Shown one piece after another: positions 13,863 through 20,865 of a stretch of DNA of 38,344 nt (its first letter is position 1; every line of letters begins with the position of its first letter). Source of the stretch: a virus. The DNA lies in the IMG/VR virus record IMGVR_UViG_3300025117_000146, positions 1 through 38,344 of that record; one strand, written 5' to 3'. A model generated the notes under the pieces. It ran no database searches and was not told where the DNA came from. It saw nothing but the letters and a program-made list of their open reading frames with translations. The position numbers were made by a program, and so were the translations under genes.

Positions 13863-13886
13863 CCCCGCCTAACCGCGGGGTTTTTT
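13863..13886 (+). terminator. Rho-independent terminator of the 12071-13753 cassette
   Basis: Perfect 6-bp GC stem CCCCGC / GCGGGG (13863-13868 and 13875-13880), 6-base loop CTAACC, then TTTTTT at 13881-13886. It lies about 110 bases after the zinc-ribbon gene and cuts this cassette off from the late genes. Confidence 0.85.
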
Positions 13887-14154
13887 GTTGCCCTTCGGTC
13901 TTAGTCTCAGCCCATGTTTTTCTTCGTGCGGCGTATTTTGCGGGCCACTGCGATTTCTCCCGCGGCGGGCTATTCACAGCCGGGGGGGCGCGCATACTGC
14001 GCGCGTGATGCGGACAGTAATATTCATCTTAGATCGTGCCGGCGGCTCGCGTCCGCCTTCGGTGCCTGGAGCCTCCTCCTGCTCCAGAAGTGTCCAAATC
14101 ACACGGCCCGAGTCCGCCGGCTTCCTTTCCGAACCAAAAGCTCGAAACAAAAAC
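13887..14154 (+). promoter_or_regulatory. Late leader region with inverted repeats
   Basis: No gene is supported here. It contains CGCGCA-TAC-TGCGCG (13989-14003), a possible -10 TAATAT at 14018-14023 whose -35 would fall inside that inverted repeat, and a hairpin CTGGAGC/GCTCCAG (14066-14072 and 14081-14087, 8-base loop) with no T run. It is placed right for an activator-dependent late promoter. Nothing is proven. Confidence 0.35.
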
Positions 14155-14520
14155 ATGAAATATCTCCGCGCAATACTCTTTCTCACGCTGTGCTGCCTGC
14201 CGGCTCTCGCTGCCGGCACGAACGATGTGGTCAGCCCTGGCGCGGCTACCCCGCCCGCTGCGGGGCAACTGAGCCTCTGGCAGATGGCGATTGTGGTTTT
14301 GGTGCCGGCCATTATCGCCGGGGTGAAGCTACTCTTGCCGCGTCTGCCGCGATGGGTGCTGCCGCTCCTGGCGCCGCTCATCGGTGTGGCGCTGGACCAA
14401 CTGGGCAGGATGACGCTCGGGACCGACAGTAATGGGTGGCTGGCGATGGTGTTGGGTGGAGCGGGAACGGGGTTGCGGGAGATTGGTGACCAGCTCAAGA
14501 AAATAAAACCGGCGCCCTAA
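14155..14520 (+). CDS. Small membrane protein, holin candidate
   Basis: 121 residues from MKYLRAILFLTLCCLPALAA. A signal peptide or first membrane helix (1-20) is followed by two hydrophobic segments (MAIVVLVPAIIAGVKLLLPR near 45-64, WVLPLLAPLIGVALDQLG near 69-86) and a short basic tail (IGDQLKKIKPAP). This is the size and shape of many holins, and the spanin-like pair follows at once. There is no clear ribosome site, and earlier in-frame starts give an unlikely N-terminus. Holin role inferred from position and topology. Confidence 0.5.
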   Translation: MKYLRAILFLTLCCLPALAAGTNDVVSPGAATPPAAGQLSLWQMAIVVLVPAIIAGVKLLLPRLPRWVLPLLAPLIGVALDQLGRMTLGTDSNGWLAMVLGGAGTGLREIGDQLKKIKPAP

Positions 14521-14529
14521 CATGAAAAT

Positions 14530-14841
14530 ATGGCCACAACAATCCTCGCCGTCCTGGCCGCATTGCTCGGGCTCCTCGGCTGGTGGCTCAAGCGACAATA
14601 TAGCCCGACTGCCACCGAGCGCGCACGGGATGCGGATGCGCGGCTGGAGCGTGACCTTGTATCGCTCATTCACGAAATTGCTGAGCGGCGCAGGCGCGCC
14701 GATCATGCTGGCGCCGATGCTCTGCGTCGGCGGCTGCTCGATCATCAGACCGGACGGCCCGGCGCCCTCGGTCCACCAGGGGCCAATGGGCAACGCGATC
14801 CTCGCGACTCTCCCGGCGGGAACAATGATTCGGCTCGATGA
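14530..14841 (+). CDS. Inner-membrane spanin-like protein
   Basis: 103 residues. One N-terminal membrane helix (ATTILAVLAALLGLLGWWLK) is followed by a long charged helix (ATERARDADARLERDLVSLI, HEIAERRRRADHAGADALRR). This is the i-spanin plan: membrane anchor plus periplasmic coiled coil. The second half overlaps, in another frame, the lipoprotein gene that starts at 14651, the nested layout typical of Rz/Rz1. The C-terminal part (residues ~72-103) is Gly/Pro-rich and probably shaped by the other frame. There is no ribosome site; translation is likely coupled to the upstream gene. Confidence 0.5.
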   Translation: MATTILAVLAALLGLLGWWLKRQYSPTATERARDADARLERDLVSLIHEIAERRRRADHAGADALRRRLLDHQTGRPGALGPPGANGQRDPRDSPGGNNDSAR

Positions 14842-15145
14842 TCCGGCCAGGCAGGCCCAGATGCGAGCATTGTTCGTGAACGAGGTTGCACAGCAGGCAG
14901 ACAGCGGCAATGGCGAGATGACACTTCGGGTCGAACTCCTGATTTGCACTCCGGCTTACATCGCGGAGCGGGACGCAGCGGAGTTGCGACTCTGGCATCA
15001 GATCCAGCGCCTCAGCCCCAGCGGCACGAATGACATGACCATTCCGCAATCGGAACTCCGCAGTCCACAATCATACGACTGGCGCCCGCCACCGGGTTGG
15101 CCCAAGCCCGGAGAATTGCCCGCGGCTGAATTACTGATCCACTGA
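14651..15145 (+). CDS. Lipoprotein in alternate frame, outer-membrane spanin candidate
   Basis: Start GTG at 14651 with GGAGC just before it gives 164 residues. The N-terminus (TLYRSFTKLLSGAGAPIMLA then PMLCVGGC) is a lipoprotein signal with lipobox VGG-C at about residue 30. The mature part is a mixed domain (MGNAILATLPAGTMIRLDDP; ELLICTPAYIAERDAAELRL) with a proline-rich end (DWRPPPGWPKPGELP). Its start lies inside the i-spanin-like gene in a different frame. It is longer than most o-spanins, so a different lipoprotein is possible. The frame stays open upstream to 14522, but that N-terminus has no signal. Confidence 0.5.
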   Translation: MTLYRSFTKLLSGAGAPIMLAPMLCVGGCSIIRPDGPAPSVHQGPMGNAILATLPAGTMIRLDDPARQAQMRALFVNEVAQQADSGNGEMTLRVELLICTPAYIAERDAAELRLWHQIQRLSPSGTNDMTIPQSELRSPQSYDWRPPPGWPKPGELPAAELLIH

Positions 15146-15147
15146 CT

Positions 15148-15294
15148 ATGCTCTGGCTCTCCTTACTCACCATCCTCACTCACCTGGTCGCGCTCGGGAT
15201 CGGGGTGCTGTTTGGTGTGCGGATAACGAACAAATCGTGGCAGGAGGAGACAGCCACCAGGCCGAGCAGTGTGATTCCATTTCCAAAACAATGA
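15148..15294 (+). CDS. 48-residue single-pass membrane protein
   Basis: ATG at 15148 two bases after the previous stop; stop TGA 15292-15294 overlaps the next ATG (ATGA). Product starts MLWLSLLTILTHLVALGIGV and ends RPSSVIPFPKQ: one N-terminal membrane helix with a short polar tail. Tight coupling on both sides supports it. Lysis-related or DUF2730-type accessory; unknown. Confidence 0.5.
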   Translation: MLWLSLLTILTHLVALGIGVLFGVRITNKSWQEETATRPSSVIPFPKQ

Positions 15295-15572
15295 ATCCAG
15301 ATCCTGTCATCAGTTGGAACGTCGTTTTGACGATCGGGCTGCTGCTCAACATCACGCTGGCGGGCGTGAGTCTGATAAGATCGAAACAGAGCCAGAGGCG
15401 GGAAGTATCTTTCGCGGACACGTACGCGTCGCGCGAGGAAATGTCCGAGATCAAAACGGAGGTCAGGAATCTCCGGATGGAATTCAAGGGGGATGTCAGA
15501 GGTGTCCACTGCCGGATTGACGAGGTGCTGGCCGCCGTGTCGCGGCTGGAAGGGGAGATCAAACATATATGA
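15291..15572 (+). CDS. Mu gp25-like (DUF2730-type) membrane/coiled-coil protein
   Basis: 93 residues from MNPDPVISWN; the ATG at 15291 overlaps the previous stop, so the longer frame from 15237 is rejected. Residues 8-27 (SWNVVLTIGLLLNITLAGVS) are a membrane helix; residues 45-92 form a coiled coil (EEMSEIKTEVRNLRMEFKGD, then VLAAVSRLEGEIK). This is the plan of Mu gp25/DUF2730, and the next genes look like gp26, gp27 and gp28, so synteny supports it. A hemolysin XhlA-like protein has the same plan. Function unknown even in Mu. Confidence 0.5.
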   Translation: MNPDPVISWNVVLTIGLLLNITLAGVSLIRSKQSQRREVSFADTYASREEMSEIKTEVRNLRMEFKGDVRGVHCRIDEVLAAVSRLEGEIKHI

Positions 15573-15582
15573 ACACTGAAAT

Positions 15583-15638
15583 GCATTCCGCATTCCGCAT
15601 TGCGCATTCCGCATTCCGCATTGCGCATTCCGCATTGG
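15583..15638. repeat. GCATTCC/GCATTGC 7-mer tandem array
   Basis: Eight 7-base units in a row (GCATTCC, GCATTCC, GCATTGC, and so on), ending two bases before the ATG at 15640. It fills the gap between two genes and takes the place of a ribosome site. The reverse complement unit GGAATGC recurs at 25583-25612. Confidence 0.9.
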
Positions 15639-15639
15639 C

Positions 15640-15885
15640 ATGAACCTCGACCCCGCCAAACGCCTGGCACTCCGCGCGCTCTCGCGCATGGGGGATCAGC
15701 CAATGCCCGCGGATGCGCTCCGCGATTCCATCCGGATCATACATCCGCAACTCACCGCTGGGGATGCGGATCGAGCCGTGCGCGACCTGGAGGCGGATGG
15801 CTACATCGCCGGCACCCATGTGGACCTGGTGGGCATCCTCTGGAGTCTCACGCCCAAGGGCGCGAGCAAAGCCAATCAATTATGA
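15640..15885 (+). CDS. Mu gp26-like small winged-helix protein
   Basis: 81 residues. The pattern RLALRALSRMGDQPMPADAL ... ADRAVRDLEADGYI ... LVGILWSLTPKGASKA is a compact winged helix: three helices, then a wing ending in T-x-x-G-x-x-x-A. It is like the Mu gp26/VpaChn25_0724-type family that precedes the small terminase in Mu-like phages. The ATG lies directly after the 7-mer array, with no Shine-Dalgarno, so it may be translated by coupling or poorly. DNA binding for packaging or regulation is inferred. Confidence 0.55.
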   Translation: MNLDPAKRLALRALSRMGDQPMPADALRDSIRIIHPQLTAGDADRAVRDLEADGYIAGTHVDLVGILWSLTPKGASKANQL

Positions 15886-15905
15886 GGATCTGCACTCCCA
15901 AATGA

Positions 15906-16469
15906 ATGAAGACACGGCCCAGCAAGCTCGATCAATTCACCGACCGAATCGAGGAATGGTTTGGGGCGGAAAAGATCACGATCGCCGCTGCGCGCGATCG
16001 GCTAGCGGGCTTGGGCTGTCACGTCTCCTCGGGTCGGCTCTCGCAGTGGTGGTCTGCGCGGCAGCAACGAGCGATGGAGGATCAATTGCTGGCGCGAGTG
16101 GCCAGTGGCGCGCAACTGAGCCGCGAGATCGAGTCCAGGTTCGCACGCAATGCGCCGCCGGAAGTCAGCACGATCATCCAGCTGCTCCAGACCATCATCC
16201 TCCAGCTTGGGGTCCAGGGCACAAGCGACGAGCGGCTATTGCTCATCGCAAGCAATCTTCTCAGGCCCGTCATGGAGTGGCAAAAGCTGGAGCAGAGCAA
16301 AGCCGAATTTGGTTTGGCCAAGGAACGGTTCCAGCGCGAGACATGCGAGCTGTTCGTCCAATGGGCCGAGGATCAGCAGGCCAAAGATATTTTGAGCGCG
16401 GGCAACAAATCGAACGAGGAAAAGATCGCGGCGGTCTACCAGCTCATGTTTGGGGGACAGAAGAAATGA
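15906..16469 (+). CDS. Mu gp27-like small terminase (DUF3486-type)
   Basis: 187 residues. It begins MKTRPSKLDQFTDRIEEWFG, close to the R-x-R/K-P-S-K-x-D-x-L start of the DUF3486 family (Mu gp27), followed by an HTH-like part (ITIAAARDRLAGLGCHVSSG, RLSQWW). The second half is helical (STIIQLLQTIILQLG; LEQSKAEFGLAKERFQRETC). Small terminases bind phage DNA and help start packaging. The stop overlaps the large terminase ATG (ATGA). An ATG four bases upstream (15902) is out of frame. The upstream gap holds no repeat. Confidence 0.7.
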   Translation: MKTRPSKLDQFTDRIEEWFGAEKITIAAARDRLAGLGCHVSSGRLSQWWSARQQRAMEDQLLARVASGAQLSREIESRFARNAPPEVSTIIQLLQTIILQLGVQGTSDERLLLIASNLLRPVMEWQKLEQSKAEFGLAKERFQRETCELFVQWAEDQQAKDILSAGNKSNEEKIAAVYQLMFGGQKK

Positions 16470-18358
16470 GCAGCCCGCGAAATACACGAAAGAATCTGTC
16501 CAATGCGCAACCCCAGAAGAAAAGGGGCCGCAGCAACGCGGCAGTGCAAGCAAGGCCAAGTGCTGGCTCGGTAGCCAATGCCTCGACCGGTCTGTCCGGT
16601 GAATCCGCCTCTGACGAGCGCGAACTGCAGAGTAAGCCGGAGTGTGTGGCTGCTCCTGAATCCGCGCCCCAGGCTGGCAGGCAGACTACGGAGTTCGCGA
16701 AAAGCACTCCACTGGCTGGACGTGAGACATCGCGGTCCGGCGGTGAATCCAGCAGCAACCTTGCTTCTGCCGCGCCGAGTGCGGCCCCACCTTTTGGCAT
16801 CCGGGCCGGCCAGCGCGAGCTCGAGCGCGGCATCGACGAGCACCGCATTGTGGGGTTCCTCACCCGCCGACAGTACGGCAAGACCACCGAGGCCGCGCGC
16901 ATCGCGCTCAAGAAAATGATGCGCATCGCCGGGCATGACGTCGTATTCGGCTCGGTCAAACTGGACCTCGGCCGCGAGATGGTGCGAAAGGAAGCGGCCC
17001 AGATGCAGCGGGCCTTCGCTCTTCTGGCCGCCCAGGCCGCGGCGGCGCAGACCCTGCTCGATGTCGTGGACCCGCTCAAGCATCGGTCCGTGGCGGGCAT
17101 CCATGTGGATGACTGGAGCGAGCTCTACGAGCAATCCCGGCTCGAGTTCCGGCTCTACCACAGCCGCACGATCTACAGCCGCACCAAGGTGGTCGCTCTC
17201 ACCCCGGATGCGGTCGGTGAGACGGGCGACCTGATCCTGGACGAGGTTGGGCGCGTCAAGCATTTCCGGGCGGTGTGGGAAGCCGTCAAACCTATCATAT
17301 CGAGCAATCCTCAATTCCGTTGCCTGCTCACCACCACGCCGCCGCCGGATGACTCGCATTATTCGTTCGAGCTGCTCGCGCCGCCGGTGGGCGAGGAGTG
17401 CCCGGTCCGGCCCGAGGGCAACTGGTACCGCAGCGAGCTCGGGGTCTGGGTCCTGCGCGTCACGGCCTGGGATGCGTATGCGGACGGCATCCCGCTCTAC
17501 GACGATGACACCGGCGAGCCGCTGGATCCGGATGCCAGCCGCGCTCGGGATCACGACAAAGAAGCGTGGGACCGCAATTACGGTGTGAAATTCATTTTCG
17601 GCGGTACATCGGCCTGCAGCTTCATCGCGCTCGACACGGCCCAGAAGCGGGGGGTTGGGCAGTGTGGATATTTCAATATCCAGAGCGACTCGGATTTTGG
17701 TCCCGCACTCGTGTGGCTCGGACACCATCTCGGTAATGGACCCATCGGCCTGGGCTGGGATCTGGCCACCACCACCAAAGCCACCAGCAACCCGAGCGCG
17801 TTGTGTGTCATGGAACGGCAAGGGGCGGAGTACATTCACCGCGCGATTGTCACGTGGAAAACTGCTGACCCGGACATCGCCATCGAGCGCGCGATGCGTA
17901 TCGCGCGGGTGGTCCGCAGCCGTCCCGCAGGCCCGGCGCGGCGGCTCTGCATCGACGCCACGAACGAGCGCTACTTCGCGCAGAGTGCGCGCAAGGAGCT
18001 GGGCAGCGAGGTCCCGGTCGAGCTGGTGGTGGGTAGTGAGACGACGCAACGGCCGGGCATGGAGGAGCCGCTGACGATGAAGCAATATTTAGGAGGCCTG
18101 CTCGTGGGTGAGCTGGACGATAATCATCTCCTGCTGCCGCCGGAGCGCTACGTGCGCGAGGATTGGCGTCTGGTGCGCAAGGAGCGCGGCCAATTCGTGT
18201 GCGAGCCGGACGTGGATGGCAAGCATGGGGACACGTTTGATGCGGCCAAGCTCGCACTCCATGCGCTCACGGGCAGCGGCCCGTTTTTCTGCCAGCAGGT
18301 CAAACCACGGAAACAAGACCATCGGCGAATCGAGCGGACGAAGGGGGTGCTGGTATGA
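16466..18358 (+). CDS. Terminase large subunit (Mu gp28-like)
   Basis: 630 residues; the ATG at 16466 overlaps the gp27-like stop, so the 881-residue open frame is rejected. Residues 1-110 are a low-complexity Ser/Ala/Gln-rich tail whose start (SSPRNTRKN) is encoded by the CCCGCGAAA/TACACGAAA repeat. The ATPase core follows: Walker A RRQYGKTT (134-141), Walker B LILDE (256-260), motif III LLTTTPPP. The nuclease domain has an RNase H-like set of acids: D432 (GLGWDLATTTKA), D497 (RLCIDATN) and D589/D592 (KHGDTFDAA). It pumps DNA into the prohead and cuts it; in Mu-like phages packaging runs from the phage end into host DNA. Confidence 0.85.
   Translation: MSSPRNTRKNLSNAQPQKKRGRSNAAVQARPSAGSVANASTGLSGESASDERELQSKPECVAAPESAPQAGRQTTEFAKSTPLAGRETSRSGGESSSNLASAAPSAAPPFGIRAGQRELERGIDEHRIVGFLTRRQYGKTTEAARIALKKMMRIAGHDVVFGSVKLDLGREMVRKEAAQMQRAFALLAAQAAAAQTLLDVVDPLKHRSVAGIHVDDWSELYEQSRLEFRLYHSRTIYSRTKVVALTPDAVGETGDLILDEVGRVKHFRAVWEAVKPIISSNPQFRCLLTTTPPPDDSHYSFELLAPPVGEECPVRPEGNWYRSELGVWVLRVTAWDAYADGIPLYDDDTGEPLDPDASRARDHDKEAWDRNYGVKFIFGGTSACSFIALDTAQKRGVGQCGYFNIQSDSDFGPALVWLGHHLGNGPIGLGWDLATTTKATSNPSALCVMERQGAEYIHRAIVTWKTADPDIAIERAMRIARVVRSRPAGPARRLCIDATNERYFAQSARKELGSEVPVELVVGSETTQRPGMEEPLTMKQYLGGLLVGELDDNHLLLPPERYVREDWRLVRKERGQFVCEPDVDGKHGDTFDAAKLALHALTGSGPFFCQQVKPRKQDHRRIERTKGVLV
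16474..16491. repeat. TTTCGCGKG repeat (inverted), inside the terminase N-terminus
   Basis: CCCGCGAAA-TACACGAAA is the reverse complement of TTTCGTGTA-TTTCGCGGG. It begins six bases after the terminase ATG and is translated as part of its N-terminal tail. Confidence 0.75.
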
Positions 18359-18621
18359 ACGGTCGCAAATGGCAGATGGCAGATGGCAAATGGCAAATGG
18401 CAAATGGCAAATGGCCTCGGTTGGCAACCCTTTTTCCGCCGTTGGTTCGTGAAATTTCGTTTGTAAGGCTGCGTATAGGCGTTTGGGCACATTCCTACCG
18501 GGTGGGTGCAAAAACCTCCTATTGTACCAATGCAGGCTATTGCAGCCATCGTAGTGCGGGACCTGACTCCCCGATCAGCCAAAGTATGAGTCCGGGCTCA
18601 GCAACCCTTTTCCGCGCGTGA
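18355..18621 (+). other. Composite repeat region between terminase and portal, open as an 88-codon frame
   Basis: This 260-base gap holds seven GCAAATG/GCAGATG units (18365-18413), then a stretch with two direct copies of GCAACCCTTTT(T)CCGC (18424-18439 and 18601-18615). The frame is open throughout: its ATG overlaps the terminase stop (ATGA) and its TGA overlaps the portal GTG (GTGA). The product (MNGRKWQMADGKWQMANGKW...) is not protein-like, so I read it as repeat DNA kept open for translational coupling rather than a functional gene. Confidence 0.5.
18365..18413. repeat. GCAAATG 7-mer tandem array
   Basis: Seven units in a row: GCAAATG, GCAGATG twice, then GCAAATG four times. Confidence 0.9.
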
Positions 18622-20198
18622 ACACCACTTCCCAAGTCACTCCAGAGCTTGTCCGGCGCTCGATCCAGGGCCGGTTCAATCCGCTCCGTGGGCTGACACC
18701 GGAGACATTGAGCCAGCAACTGGATTGGTTCCGCGCCGGCTACCTGCGCCAACTGGCCCTGACCATGGAAGCGATCGAGGAGCGGGATGACATCATTGCG
18801 GGAGTGGCGCCCAAAAGGCGAAAAGCGGTGGCTCGCCACGGCTTCGAGATACTCACACTACCGAATCTTTCGGACGCGGACAAGACCCGAGCGGACCGGC
18901 ACGCCGCCGCGCTCCAGTATTTCTACGATCATTGCGAGTGTACTAATGCACTCGATCTGGACGAGCGCGGATCCTTCAAGCTGCTCGTCCGACAAATGAT
19001 GGATGCGCCCGGCAAGCGTTGGGCCGCCCATGAGATCCTCTGGCAGCCATCGCCCGGCGGGCTGACCGCTGAGTTCCGGTTTGTGCCGCTCTGGTTCTTC
19101 GAGCGCATCACGGGCCAGCTGCGGTTCCTCGACATCAATAAGAGTGTCGAGGGACAGCCACTCGAGGCTGGCGCCTGGATGATCACTCGAGGAGACGGTA
19201 TCATGATCGCTTGTGCCGTGGCATGGATGTTCAAGAGCATCGGCCTCAAGGACTGGCTCATTTATAGCGAAAAACATGGGATGCCCGCGCTCCAGGGCAA
19301 GACGGATGCCGCCAAGGATAGCCCCGAGTGGACCGCGATGGTGGATGCGGTCGTGGCTATCGCATCAGATTTTTCGTGTGTGACGTCCAAAGGGGATCTG
19401 ATCGAGAAGATCGATCTCTCGACTGAGGGGCAACTACCTTATCCGCCTCTAGTGGAGCGTATGGATCGCGCGCTAGCCATCCTCTGGCGCGGTGGTGACC
19501 TAAGCACGTTGTCGAAGGGCGGCGAGGCCGTGGGGTCACAATCGCAGCAGGGCGAGAGCGAGATGCTCGAAGAGGATGATGCCGGGATGATCGGCGAGAC
19601 TCTCAATACTTGGATAGATCCATGGGTCATCCGGTACACGGTGGGAGATGATCGGCCGTTGGCGTATGTCAAGATCCGGACACAAAACCGGCAAGACACG
19701 AAGCTCGAGATCGAGGTGGATAAATTCCTGCTCCAGTCCGGAGCGCCACTCTCGGTCGAGAGTACGCTCGAACGCTACAACCGGCCACAGCCTGAGCCGG
19801 ACGCGCTGTTACTCACGCCGCCTGCCGCCGGTTTCCCTGGCCAAACGCCCTACCCGGCCCTCGAAAATGAGGCGGTCAATCAACAGCTCCTCAATAATGT
19901 CCTCGAAGGCCTCACCGGCGTGAAGGCCCAGTGGCTCGGTGGTGTGAAACCGTTCTTTCGCCGCCTTCTTGATGCCGCGCGCGCTCACACACTCTCGGAT
20001 GCCGATTTCGTGCAGACACTCGACCACGCACAAAGGGAGATACCAGAACTATTCTCCAAGCTCGACAAGCAAGCCCTGGCTAACGCGCTCGAGGCGGCCA
20101 TGGGCGCGGGCGCACTTAACGGCGCGCTCCGAGGCTATATGACGCGGCCCACGAATGTGGAAAACCAAAAGCGGAAAGCAGAGGCAATCGATGTTTGA
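18618..20198 (+). CDS. Portal protein, DUF935/Mu gp29-like
   Basis: 526 residues, start GTG at 18618 overlapping the stop of the preceding open frame. DUF935 hallmarks are visible: PLRGLTPETLSQQLDWFRAG near the start, DDIIAGVAPKRRKAVARHGF (55-75), then FDHC-like FYDHCECTNALD, WAAHEILWQ, PLWFFERITG, and GDGIMIACAVAWMFKSIGLK-D-W (~195-215), GMPALQGK and the acidic SQSQQGESEMLEEDD loop. The portal forms the ring in one head vertex through which DNA passes. In Mu the gpF minor head gene follows at once; here it is missing and a palindromic repeat fills the gap before the gpG-like gene. Confidence 0.85.
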   Translation: MNTTSQVTPELVRRSIQGRFNPLRGLTPETLSQQLDWFRAGYLRQLALTMEAIEERDDIIAGVAPKRRKAVARHGFEILTLPNLSDADKTRADRHAAALQYFYDHCECTNALDLDERGSFKLLVRQMMDAPGKRWAAHEILWQPSPGGLTAEFRFVPLWFFERITGQLRFLDINKSVEGQPLEAGAWMITRGDGIMIACAVAWMFKSIGLKDWLIYSEKHGMPALQGKTDAAKDSPEWTAMVDAVVAIASDFSCVTSKGDLIEKIDLSTEGQLPYPPLVERMDRALAILWRGGDLSTLSKGGEAVGSQSQQGESEMLEEDDAGMIGETLNTWIDPWVIRYTVGDDRPLAYVKIRTQNRQDTKLEIEVDKFLLQSGAPLSVESTLERYNRPQPEPDALLLTPPAAGFPGQTPYPALENEAVNQQLLNNVLEGLTGVKAQWLGGVKPFFRRLLDAARAHTLSDADFVQTLDHAQREIPELFSKLDKQALANALEAAMGAGALNGALRGYMTRPTNVENQKRKAEAIDV

Positions 20199-20217
20199 CA
20201 CTCAGCCTCAATCTTTC

Positions 20218-20249
20218 GCGCCTGCCTGCGCAGGCAGGTGTTTCGCGGG
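20218..20249. repeat. Left copy of 32-bp inverted repeat with nested palindrome
   Basis: Contains the perfect 18-base palindrome CCTGCCTGCGCAGGCAGG (20221-20238) followed by TGTTTCGCGGG. With the preceding TTTCGCG it reads as a TTTCGCGTGTTTCGCGGG repeat split by the palindrome. The identical 32 bases occur inverted at 20866-20897. Confidence 0.9.
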
Positions 20250-20258
20250 TCAACAGGT

Positions 20259-20864
20259 ATGATCACCGTCTCTGTCATAGACCAAGCCAGCCCGGAGCTG
20301 CGCGCACTCAGTGCGCGAGTCAGCAATCCCATCCCTGGGCTCAAGGTCGCGGGCCGCGCGGTGGCTAACCTCCTGCGCGCACACTACCGCCGCAAAGATC
20401 AGACCGAGCCCAATAAACTCGGCGGACGCCGCACCCACTATTGGAGAGCGGTTGCGCACAGCGTGCACAACCCGGTCCAGAGCGGCGCCCAGCAAGTGAC
20501 CGTGAGCATCAACGATCCTACCATTGGCCACAAAATCATGGGGGGACGCATCACAGCCAAACGCGCCAAAATGCTCACTATACCCGTGCGGGCCGAGGCG
20601 CATGGCAGATATGCCGCAGTCCTGGAGCGCGCCCTGGGGATCAATCTGTTCCTGGTCAAAAAAGGCAGCAAAGCGTTCCTCGCCGGACGGACACAGAACA
20701 AGGGCAAGACAGGCGCGCTCAGAATATTTTACGTGCTTAAGCGCTGGGTCGATCAGCGGGCGGATCCCACGGCGCTCGTGCCCGAACCGCAGATGCGGGC
20801 CACGGCCACCGCTTATTTCGGGCGCTGGGTCATGCGCAACACGCGCAGCACTGGGACAACATAG
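20259..20864 (+). CDS. gpG-like virion morphogenesis protein
   Basis: 201 residues from MITVSVIDQASPELRALSAR. A GTG at 20238 would add seven residues encoded by the flanking repeat and is less likely. Family-like features: a V-A-x-x-L-R-x-H-[FY]-R segment (VANLLRAHYRRKDQTEPNKL), GGRRTHYWRAVAHSV, a VTVSINDPTIGHKIMGGRIT loop, and LTIPVRAEAHGR. These fit the phage virion morphogenesis (Mu gpG/gp31) family that links heads and tails. The gene is bracketed exactly by the two arms of the 32-bp inverted repeat, so it could in principle invert as a unit. Confidence 0.7.
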   Translation: MITVSVIDQASPELRALSARVSNPIPGLKVAGRAVANLLRAHYRRKDQTEPNKLGGRRTHYWRAVAHSVHNPVQSGAQQVTVSINDPTIGHKIMGGRITAKRAKMLTIPVRAEAHGRYAAVLERALGINLFLVKKGSKAFLAGRTQNKGKTGALRIFYVLKRWVDQRADPTALVPEPQMRATATAYFGRWVMRNTRSTGTT

Positions 20865-20865
20865 G

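Noticed and set aside
15583-15638. CRISPR array
   Set aside because: Units are 7 bases in direct tandem with no spacers and no cas genes nearby.
15713-16465. N-terminal extension of the terminase frame
   Set aside because: The frame is open, but it overlaps the gp26- and gp27-like genes, and the ATGA at 16466 is a better start.
16436-18085. Long minus-strand open frame (549 codons) over the terminase gene
   Set aside because: Antisense to a well-supported terminase; its product is rich in Arg, His and Pro as expected of a shadow in GC-rich DNA, and it has no ribosome site.
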